Position numbers and translations under genes: made by a program. A DNA stretch of 27,191 bases from CAZQNF01 sp964403325. Lineage in GTDB: Bacteria > Patescibacteriota > Patescibacteriia > Magasanikbacterales > GWA2-37-8. Under the pieces are notes generated by a model. The model did no database searches, was not told the origin of the DNA, and saw nothing but the letters and a program-made list of their open reading frames with translations. How positions within the stretch are numbered: the first letter of the stretch is position 1; each line of letters starts with the position of its first letter. The DNA lies in NCBI GenBank assembly GCA_964403325.1, contig CAYOFO010000011.1:1-27191 (forward strand). The letters are read 5' to 3'. This document shows, piece after piece, positions 1 through 6,822 of the stretch.

Positions 1-88
1 CGGAGACTAGACTCCTTCGGGTAAGCCCGTTAGCGCTGTAATAAAGTAAAAGTTAAGATGGTACCGTCGATTACAATCGACTCTTAAC
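1..88 (+). promoter_or_regulatory. T-box riboswitch, 3' part (stem III and antiterminator)
   Basis: The window opens inside a tRNA-sensing T-box leader of ileS. A stem III-like hairpin is visible, with CGGG at 18-21 and CCCG at 26-29, followed by TTA as in many T-boxes. The antiterminator is perfect: GTTAAGA (52-58) pairs with TCTTAAC (82-88), the 7-nt bulge TGGTACC (59-65) holds the UGGN that pairs with an uncharged tRNA acceptor end, and GTCGA (66-70) pairs with TCGAC (77-81). UGGU matches an ACCA end, which fits tRNA-Ile with discriminator A. The usual GCG after the bulge is GTCG here. The specifier loop lies before base 1, so isoleucine specificity is inferred from ileS downstream. Confidence 0.88.
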
Positions 89-111
89 ACCTGTAATTTA
101 GGTGTTTTTTT
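86..111 (+). terminator. T-box terminator (or sequestrator) hairpin
   Basis: AACACCT (86-92) pairs with AGGTGTT (100-106) around a 7-nt loop, and seven T follow from 105 to 111. Its 5' arm shares bases 86-88 with the antiterminator, so the two folds exclude each other, as expected of a T-box switch. The 3' arm also contains AGGTG, 12 nt before the ileS ATG, so sequestration of a ribosome site is an alternative. The T-run and the lack of Shine-Dalgarno sequences in the window favour transcription termination. Confidence 0.75.
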
Positions 112-116
112 ATTTT

Positions 117-3101
117 ATGCTCTACAACGCCAACGAAGAAGAACAAAAAATTCTCAAATTTTGGGAAGAAAATAAAACATTTGAAAAATCCGTATCTGGA
201 CGACCGGAAAGTAAGCCCTACGTTTTTTATGACGGTCCACCATTTGCCACCGGTCTGCCACACTATGGCCATTTCCCCTCCTCACTCATGAAAGATGCTG
301 TGCCACGCTATTTTACGATGCGTGGTTACCGGGTAGAGCGCCGCTGGGGTTGGGATTGCCACGGCCTGCCCATCGAAAATATTGTGGAAAAAGAGCTTGG
401 TACCAAAACCAAAAAAGAAATTGAAGCTCTGGGTGTGTCTAAATTTAACGAACTCTGCCGATCAAAAGTGCTGGGCTATGTTGATGAATGGAAAAAAACC
501 ATCAATCGTCTGGGTCGTTGGGTAGACATGGACAACGCCTACCGCACCATGGATAAAGACTATATGGAATCAGTCTGGTGGGTATTTAAGCAGCTCTGGG
601 ATAAAAATCTGGTATACGAAGACTACCGTTCTATGTATATTTGCCCGCGCTGCGAAACCACTCTTTCCCAACAGGAAGTGAGTGAAGGCTACAAGGACGT
701 AAAAGATATTTCGCTCTATGTAAAATTTGAACTTACCAGCTACTCGCCAGAAATTTTACAACAAGTTCCCAATGAACTTGACCGTAAATTTATAAATGAG
801 CAAAAAGTTTATCTTGTTGCCTGGACCACTACCCCTTGGACACTTCCTGGTAATGTACTTCTCGCTGTAAATCCAGACATGATGTATACCGTATGCACCG
901 TCGAAAATGATGCTGGCACATACATTATCGGCAAAGACTTGGTTACACAGGCGCTCGAAGGCAAACAATATTCAGTTATTACTGATATTCCCGGCACACT
1001 CCTGGCTGGAGCTGCCTACATCCCGCTTTTTCCATACTACCAAGCCACACCCGGAGCTTTCCGTGTCGTAGCGGCTGATTTCGTCACTACCGAAGACGGA
1101 ACGGGCGTAGTTCACATTGCCCCCGCCTTTGGTGACGACGACTTTAAAATCGGCAAGCGGGAAAATATTCCTCTCGTGCAACATGTGGGCATGGACGGAC
1201 GATTTAAACCCGAAGTTACTGATTTCGCCGGGTTAGAAGTCAAGCCGCGCTGCGAGGATGATAAAATTCGCTTGGCAACAGATATTGCCATCACCAAATA
1301 CCTTCAAGAAAAAAATTTATTCTTCGCGAAAAAAAATATTGTTCACAGCTACCCGCACTGCTGGCGCTGTGATACAGCGCTGATTAATTATGCTACGAGT
1401 AGCTGGTTTGTAAAAGTTACTGCTGTCAAAGAAAAATCGCTCGAATTGGCTCAGGAAATCCATTGGTCGCCCGAGCATATTAAAGAAGGTCGTTTTGGTA
1501 AATGGCTGGAAGGCGCGCGCGATTGGTCCATTAGTCGCCAGCGTTTTTGGGCCAGTGTTATGCCGATCTGGAAGTGCGACAATAAAGCTTCCTGCAACCA
1601 GACCATCGTCTTTGGTTCAGTCGCCGATCTCGAACACTTGAGCAGTCAAAAAGTTGACGATCTCCATAAACATATTGTCGACCTGATTACCTTCCCTTGC
1701 ACGGCCTGTGGCGGAGTGATGTGCCGCGTGCCCGATGTACTCGATACCTGGTTTGATTCCGGTTCCATGCCTTATGCTCAAGCGCATTACCCTTTTGAAA
1801 ACAAAGCTAAGTTTGAAAACAGTTTCCCCGCCCAATTTATTGCCGAAGGCCAAGACCAGACTCGTGCTTGGTTTTACTATCTGCATGTTTTATCAACTTC
1901 CCTGTTTGATAGCATCGCCTTTAAAAATGTTATCGTCAATGGCATTGTGCTCGCTGAAGATGGTAAAAAAATGAGTAAAAAACTCCAGAATTATCCTGAT
2001 CCAAACATGTTGGTGCAAAAATATGGCGCTGATGCGTTGCGTTATTATATTTTGAATTCGCCGGTGATGCACGCCGAGAGTTTAAACTTTTCCGAAGATG
2101 GTGTAAAAGAAATGTACGGCAAACTTATTAATACACTTTCTAACGTACTCGAGTTTTACACCATGTTTGCCGAAGAAAAAACTTCAGAGGCTACAGCAGA
2201 ATCTACGCATTCTAAATCTGTCCTCGATCGCTGGATTATCGCCAAACTCGAAGCTACTACACGCCAAGTAACGCAAAAAATGGAAGAATACCAACTCGCC
2301 GAAGCCGCACGACCCATTCTTGATTTTGTGAGCGAACTGTCGCAGTGGTATGTCCGCCGCAGCCGCGAACGAGTAAAAGGTGAAAACCCCGAACAAAAAC
2401 AAGCAACCCTGCATACCTTAAAACACGTTCTTATTGAAACCTCAAAACTCCTCGCTCCCTTCACTCCATTTATTGCCGAAAAAATCTATTTGGAACTAGT
2501 CGATAAAAATGACTCGCACTTTGCGCAGAGTGTTCATTTGACTAACTGGCCGGAAGTAACCGATCAAACCCATGAAGAAGAAAAAATGCTCGACGAAATG
2601 GCCCTAGCCCGAAAAATTGTTGAGCTTGGTTTGTCACTGCGCGCTGAGCAAAAAGTTAAAGTGCGCCAGCCACTCCTTGAGCTGCGCATCAGCAACGAAC
2701 GCTTGCCACATGAGCTGCTGACTATTATCGCGGATGAGCTTAATGTTAAAAAAGTTGATTGTGCCGAAGCCGTGGAAGAACCGGGCTGGGTAGCCAAAAC
2801 CGAAGGTGGCCTAACCGTCTGGCTTAATACCACCCTTACTGAAGAGTTGCGCCACGAAGGCACTGTGCGCGATATTATCCGCGCCATCAACCAGCTGCGC
2901 AAGGATCAGGGACTAACCATTGAAGACACTATCACGATTTCTTTTTTTGCTTCGCCTGCACTACGCCAAACTTGCGAACGGTTTAAAGCGGAAATTACCA
3001 AGGGAACACTTGCTCAAGCCTTACTACTTAAAGAATCCCTCAGTGGCGCTGAAATCAGTATTAGCAACGAAACAATGCGGATTGAAATAGAAAAAAATTA
3101 A
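117..3101 (+). CDS. ileS: Isoleucyl-tRNA synthetase, type 2 (eukaryote-like)
   Basis: Charges tRNA-Ile with isoleucine in the cytoplasm (class Ia synthetase, 994 aa, normal for the family). Visible motifs are the HIGH box as HYGH at residues 49-52, WGWDCHGLPIE at about 78-88, the editing-domain motif TTPWTLPGN near residue 236, Cys pairs typical of zinc knuckles (CPRC, CWRC, CTAC), and the KMSKS box as KMSKK at 618-622 followed by LQNYPDP. The HYGH and NYPDP forms point to the type 2 class, which in other bacteria tolerates mupirocin. I chose ATG 117 because the in-frame GTG at 102 lies inside the terminator hairpin and adds only MFFYF. No Shine-Dalgarno at normal spacing. The T-box should raise expression when isoleucyl-tRNA is short. 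The next gene follows after 18 nt, probably co-transcribed. Confidence 0.97.
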   Translation: MLYNANEEEQKILKFWEENKTFEKSVSGRPESKPYVFYDGPPFATGLPHYGHFPSSLMKDAVPRYFTMRGYRVERRWGWDCHGLPIENIVEKELGTKTKKEIEALGVSKFNELCRSKVLGYVDEWKKTINRLGRWVDMDNAYRTMDKDYMESVWWVFKQLWDKNLVYEDYRSMYICPRCETTLSQQEVSEGYKDVKDISLYVKFELTSYSPEILQQVPNELDRKFINEQKVYLVAWTTTPWTLPGNVLLAVNPDMMYTVCTVENDAGTYIIGKDLVTQALEGKQYSVITDIPGTLLAGAAYIPLFPYYQATPGAFRVVAADFVTTEDGTGVVHIAPAFGDDDFKIGKRENIPLVQHVGMDGRFKPEVTDFAGLEVKPRCEDDKIRLATDIAITKYLQEKNLFFAKKNIVHSYPHCWRCDTALINYATSSWFVKVTAVKEKSLELAQEIHWSPEHIKEGRFGKWLEGARDWSISRQRFWASVMPIWKCDNKASCNQTIVFGSVADLEHLSSQKVDDLHKHIVDLITFPCTACGGVMCRVPDVLDTWFDSGSMPYAQAHYPFENKAKFENSFPAQFIAEGQDQTRAWFYYLHVLSTSLFDSIAFKNVIVNGIVLAEDGKKMSKKLQNYPDPNMLVQKYGADALRYYILNSPVMHAESLNFSEDGVKEMYGKLINTLSNVLEFYTMFAEEKTSEATAESTHSKSVLDRWIIAKLEATTRQVTQKMEEYQLAEAARPILDFVSELSQWYVRRSRERVKGENPEQKQATLHTLKHVLIETSKLLAPFTPFIAEKIYLELVDKNDSHFAQSVHLTNWPEVTDQTHEEEKMLDEMALARKIVELGLSLRAEQKVKVRQPLLELRISNERLPHELLTIIADELNVKKVDCAEAVEEPGWVAKTEGGLTVWLNTTLTEELRHEGTVRDIIRAINQLRKDQGLTIEDTITISFFASPALRQTCERFKAEITKGTLAQALLLKESLSGAEISISNETMRIEIEKN

Positions 3102-3119
3102 TATTTTTTACTTGTTTAT

Positions 3120-5012
3120 ATGGAAAATGAGCAAAAAATATTACCGGATGGACGAGAGTTACACATCGACTCAACCAACCGATTGGATGTTTTACACAGC
3201 CATCCAGATGTACCGGATTATATTCTTTCTGCTCGAGAAATAAGAGGCATACTCTCTAACGTCACCAAACAAGAAGGCTGGCCCAAACTACCTGATAATT
3301 TTACAAGTGTCGAAAATATTTTTGAGCAAGCCAAAAACACTGTTACCCAGGAATGGCAGAGCCGCATACAGCCTATTATTGCCAAAAAATGCGTAGAATG
3401 GGCTGCCCAACTCCGAAAAAAATCAGGCGATGCCAACTTGCTTGCTCTCCTCGAAAACCCCGATCAACTGGAACAAAAGATTCGCATCCATCAATTTGGT
3501 GTACTGGAAAATCTACGAACCATTTTGCCCAAAGCCTGGCGCGAGCTGGTACTTATTTCTTCCGAACGACAACTCGCGTCTATTGCACTCATACGCCACT
3601 GGTTACAAGAATTTAAAACCAACCACACAGCTGAGAATCTGCAAAAATTAGGCGTGGAAAGTGTAGAAGAAGTAGAAATCCTAATCGAAGTAGGAGCGAC
3701 TTTAGGCAAATTTATAGACCAAGCCTACGTAAAACAAATTGAATTATCCGATGCTCCCAATGGTAAAACCGCCACCTCTTTTAGCCAATCCGGCACTCTG
3801 GGTGTCGAGTATCTTTATGAAATGTCAGCACCTGTGGCACACGGGGAAAAGAAAGTGGTCATTAAATCATATAGCGAAGTATTTCCTTTTGAATGGGAAA
3901 AAATTGCTCTTCAATTAAAAAAGTTGGCCGATAAAACTGATAATCTTTTGGGGACCGGTAAGTTGGATAAAAAATATACCGGCCTTCCAGACTATATGCG
4001 CCGTATGGCTGAGGTATATACCTCCACCACACTTGAACCCACCAAACTGTATGAAGAATGGCAAAGCTTAATGCGCCAAATGTCTGAGCTCGCCAAAAAT
4101 GGATGCCCCATCATGCTTATCCCCCAAGCAAGTGCGGCCATTGCCGCCGAAGCCAACAAGGTTGACGTAGAACTACGTGTTGGTTTTCGCACCAGAGAGT
4201 CTATCGAGCTGGAAAAAACTTTAGAGCAATTTCGAGCCATCGCTCAAACCCTGCTCAACGAGCAACGACCGTATTTAGATAAAGATCAAACCATTCCCCC
4301 TGTGCTAGTGAACTTTCAGCCCTTTGCTTTTGGTCCAAATGTCTATTGGATGACCCAAGGCGAACAAGGCCGCGAAAAAATTGTTATTCACACCAACGCT
4401 ATTATTGACGTAGCCACTTCTGCCGCCCACCCACTTCTTCAACAAATGTTTGTCGACGCTCCCAGTGAGCAAGATTTTAAATCTGCTTACATTCTCAGCA
4501 CTTCTCTACACGAAATTGGGCACTCGATCGCACCCAACGAAGACTTGAGCATACGAGACAGGGTGGGAGAGTCGAACGAATCCGCTGTTTTAGAAGAATT
4601 AAAAGCTGACACATACGATCTAAAACTTATTTGGGAGTACTCTCAAAAAGGTTTGCAACCCCCGATTGATCTCAAAAAACAGTTTATGACCAAGATGGCC
4701 GATATTTGTAATTACCTAAAAAACAGGTCGAGCGAAATAGGCAGTAGTGGCGAACGATATTTTTACGACGGCATTGCATTTTTGACCCAACTCTTTGAGA
4801 AAGGAATACTGGTAAAAGAAGGAGCTACCTATCGTGTTGTTGACCACTTAGCTGGGATACAAGCGATTTCCGAATTGGCGGATGAAGTGACGCAGAAGTA
4901 TTTAAAAGGTACTCCCCAAGAAGTTGGGGAGTACGTAGAACAAATTCGCAGCAAAACTCAGTGGCAACCAGTAGCAGACTTTTTAGAACAGCTTAGATCT
5001 CAAAATAATTAG
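3120..5012 (+). CDS. Unknown protein with HEXXH metallopeptidase motif
   Basis: A 630-aa protein that I do not recognise as a named family. The zinc-protease motif HEIGH lies at residues 464-468, in a hydrophobic-to-helical context (ILSTSLHEIGHS). It is followed 24 residues later by EELKAD (492-497), which could supply the third zinc ligand (Glu), as in gluzincin peptidases. The N-terminal 450 residues are mostly helical-looking and charged, with no signal peptide or membrane segment, so it is probably cytoplasmic. Peptidase activity is inferred from the motif only. It sits 18 nt after ileS and is likely in the same transcript, although a functional link to charging is not evident. Its last 20 bp overlap the 3' end of the convergent acyltransferase gene, and a strong hairpin (4909-4934) lies inside its coding sequence. 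Confidence 0.8.
   Translation: MENEQKILPDGRELHIDSTNRLDVLHSHPDVPDYILSAREIRGILSNVTKQEGWPKLPDNFTSVENIFEQAKNTVTQEWQSRIQPIIAKKCVEWAAQLRKKSGDANLLALLENPDQLEQKIRIHQFGVLENLRTILPKAWRELVLISSERQLASIALIRHWLQEFKTNHTAENLQKLGVESVEEVEILIEVGATLGKFIDQAYVKQIELSDAPNGKTATSFSQSGTLGVEYLYEMSAPVAHGEKKVVIKSYSEVFPFEWEKIALQLKKLADKTDNLLGTGKLDKKYTGLPDYMRRMAEVYTSTTLEPTKLYEEWQSLMRQMSELAKNGCPIMLIPQASAAIAAEANKVDVELRVGFRTRESIELEKTLEQFRAIAQTLLNEQRPYLDKDQTIPPVLVNFQPFAFGPNVYWMTQGEQGREKIVIHTNAIIDVATSAAHPLLQQMFVDAPSEQDFKSAYILSTSLHEIGHSIAPNEDLSIRDRVGESNESAVLEELKADTYDLKLIWEYSQKGLQPPIDLKKQFMTKMADICNYLKNRSSEIGSSGERYFYDGIAFLTQLFEKGILVKEGATYRVVDHLAGIQAISELADEVTQKYLKGTPQEVGEYVEQIRSKTQWQPVADFLEQLRSQNN
4904..4934 (-). terminator. Probable terminator of the minus-strand operon, inside the peptidase gene
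   Basis: A perfect 11-bp inverted repeat, GTACTCCCCAA (4909-4919) and TTGGGGAGTAC (4924-4934), with a 4-nt loop. Read on the minus strand it lies 59 nt after the stop of the acyltransferase gene and is followed by C and four T (4908-4904). Read on the plus strand no T-run follows. The U-tract is short, so termination is likely but not certain. Confidence 0.55.
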
Positions 5013-5904
5013 TCTCATTTTTCTCAAATTTATATTGCGGGATTTTTTCACAACCCCAATGTTCCTTCCAATCAAAATTTCCCACTCCAGCGTCAAAAAC
5101 CTTATCACCCAAACCAATAGCATTCTCTATATTAGAGAGGGTAATAAAAGTCCATAAATGCGGTGAGGCCTTCTTGTCTATCCCCAAATTAATATAATAA
5201 TATGTTTTTTTAAAACTAAAGCTCAAAGAAACTCCCATAATCTCATCGTTATAAACAAAACTCAATAACTGAGTCCCAAAAGAACCTCTAACCAAATCAT
5301 AAAATATTTCTCTACGGAACGGTTTTTGAAAACTAGAATCAGAAAAAGATTTTAAATTTAAATCAACAAGCATACTCAAGTCATTCACATCATTATGCTT
5401 AATAGTAAAATTCTCATTTTTAATAATCTTAATCCTTCGTCTAATATTTGTGCGATACTTAGAGACAAGCAACTTCTCTAAGTACATTTCAACAGTATTT
5501 ATTTCGGTCAAATTCAGAATATACTTGTAATCAGAAAAGGGCAAACTTATGGTAAAATCATCCTCACCTGATATATCTACTATTTTAGCAGGCCGATCAA
5601 TCTGATCATAAAAAAATGGAATAAACTTCTGAAAACCTTCTTCAATAAAAATTCGCGCATCATACATGAAACTTCCTCCGAATTGCTCGAGATGATTCTG
5701 GACAGTATTCCATTGTAGCGGGAGCATTCCTATAGGACGACCGTCGACATACCCGACATAAAAAAATAGTTCGTAGTTAAAATATTTATAGAAACAATAC
5801 CGAAAATCCCAGCTGTCATAGATAGTTTCGTTTGGGGATAGCTGGTTCCAGAGCTCTTTGGCTTGATTGATGTCTTTGACGATTTTAACAGTAAAATTCG
5901 ACAT
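4993..5904 (-). CDS. GNAT/FemAB-like acyltransferase, copy 1
   Basis: A 303-aa protein resembling the BioF2/CelD-like (Acetyltransf_6) branch of the GNAT fold, which includes FemAB-type aminoacyl transferases. The C-terminal half shows the expected pattern: YYYINLGIDKKASPHLW, then helix SNIENAIGLG and the strand VFDAGVGNFDWKEHWG, matching the family's fDlG-x-G-x-x-x-YK end. The substrate is unknown; family members acylate or aminoacylate sugars, peptides or peptidoglycan precursors. It starts 5 nt after the paralogue at 5910-6821, and both follow the ATP-grasp gene. Bases 5747-5888 are identical to the paralogue although the rest is highly diverged. It is visibly richer in A+T than ileS or gatB. 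Its 3' end overlaps the convergent peptidase gene by 20 bp. Confidence 0.78.
   Translation of the reverse strand: MSNFTVKIVKDINQAKELWNQLSPNETIYDSWDFRYCFYKYFNYELFFYVGYVDGRPIGMLPLQWNTVQNHLEQFGGSFMYDARIFIEEGFQKFIPFFYDQIDRPAKIVDISGEDDFTISLPFSDYKYILNLTEINTVEMYLEKLLVSKYRTNIRRRIKIIKNENFTIKHNDVNDLSMLVDLNLKSFSDSSFQKPFRREIFYDLVRGSFGTQLLSFVYNDEIMGVSLSFSFKKTYYYINLGIDKKASPHLWTFITLSNIENAIGLGDKVFDAGVGNFDWKEHWGCEKIPQYKFEKNETNYFEI
5747..5888 (-). repeat. 142-bp direct repeat, copy 1 (5' end of acyltransferase 1)
   Basis: Identical base for base to 6655-6796 (offset 908). It covers roughly codons 6-53 of the gene. Identity ends abruptly at both sides. Confidence 0.97.
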
Positions 5905-5909
5905 AAAAA

Positions 5910-6821
5910 CTACTTCTCAAATTTATACTGAGGAATTTTGGTAAGGTGAAACCGCTCTTTCCAATTATAAGATCCGACTCCAGCATCAAAATAATTCGCC
6001 TTTAAACTAAAGGCTTGTTCAATATTTTTTAGATAAACATAAGTTCCTAAGTTGGGAATTTCTGGAATATTGGCCCCAGTGTTTAAAAAAACATACGAAC
6101 CATTATATAAGAACGAAATCGAAACCGCCTGATTTTTTCCGTTAATGATAAACTTTAAGAGCTGCGTTTCAAAACCAAGATTGAGGAGGTCTCGAAAAAT
6201 CTCCTTACGAAAAAGGAATTCAAAAGAAGATTGATCGTTTTTTGATTGAAAAGTTTTAATACTATAATCAAATAAAATTTCAATTTCTTCTGGTGACGCC
6301 GGTAACACAAGCACCTCATTACCACCCTCAATTTGAAAAATTTTCTTTTTTAAGCTAGACCGTGACTTGGCACTAAATTCCTTTTCAAAATAGTCATTAA
6401 ACGATGAAAATTTATTTAACTCTAGAATATATTTGTAATCTTGAATTTGAAATTGTGCACCAACTTCATCCGGTTCTCTCATGTACTCCAAAGACGCCTT
6501 TCTATCTACCTGCGAAAAAAAATTTGAAACCAAATATTCAAACCCAAACTTTATGAATACCCGATTTGTTTCCATGTAATAAGTTCCAAAAAACTCCAAA
6601 CACCCACTGTCTGAATTCAGCTCAAGCGGCAACAATCCCACTACCTCATCACCCACATACCCGACATAAAAAAATAGTTCGTAGTTAAAATATTTATAGA
6701 AACAATACCGAAAATCCCAGCTGTCATAGATAGTTTCGTTTGGGGATAGCTGGTTCCAGAGCTCTTTGGCTTGATTGATGTCTTTGACGATTTTAAAATT
6801 TATTCCCTGAAAATTATTCAT
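5910..6821 (-). CDS. GNAT/FemAB-like acyltransferase, copy 2
   Basis: A 303-aa paralogue of the neighbouring protein with the same layout. The N-terminal region (about residues 9-56) is shared almost exactly, the middle has diverged, and the end keeps the family pattern VFLNTGANIPEIPNLGTYVYLKNIEQAF, FDAGVGSYNWKERF and the tail KIPQYKFEK. It probably transfers an acyl or aminoacyl group to an unknown acceptor. The start codon lies 1 nt after the stop of the ATP-grasp gene (6823), so translation is probably coupled and the three proteins are likely made together. The divergent middle suggests that the two transferases have different substrates or acceptors. Confidence 0.78.
   Translation of the reverse strand: MNNFQGINFKIVKDINQAKELWNQLSPNETIYDSWDFRYCFYKYFNYELFFYVGYVGDEVVGLLPLELNSDSGCLEFFGTYYMETNRVFIKFGFEYLVSNFFSQVDRKASLEYMREPDEVGAQFQIQDYKYILELNKFSSFNDYFEKEFSAKSRSSLKKKIFQIEGGNEVLVLPASPEEIEILFDYSIKTFQSKNDQSSFEFLFRKEIFRDLLNLGFETQLLKFIINGKNQAVSISFLYNGSYVFLNTGANIPEIPNLGTYVYLKNIEQAFSLKANYFDAGVGSYNWKERFHLTKIPQYKFEK
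6655..6796 (-). repeat. 142-bp direct repeat, copy 2 (5' end of acyltransferase 2)
   Basis: Partner of 5747-5888, in the same orientation and at the same place in the paralogous gene. Exact identity in coding DNA beside highly diverged sequence indicates recent gene conversion or recombination. Confidence 0.97.
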
Positions 6822-6822
6822 A

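Noticed and set aside
102..116. GTG start for ileS at 102
   Set aside because: It lies inside the T-box terminator hairpin and adds MFFYF, which is encoded by the T-run. ATG 117 gives the normal family N-terminus.
4500..4612. Assignment of the HEXXH protein to peptidase family M49 (dipeptidyl peptidase III)
   Set aside because: M49 has HEXXGH with a third ligand about 50 residues later. Here the motif is HEXXH with an acidic motif after 24 residues, so only a general metallopeptidase-like call is supported.
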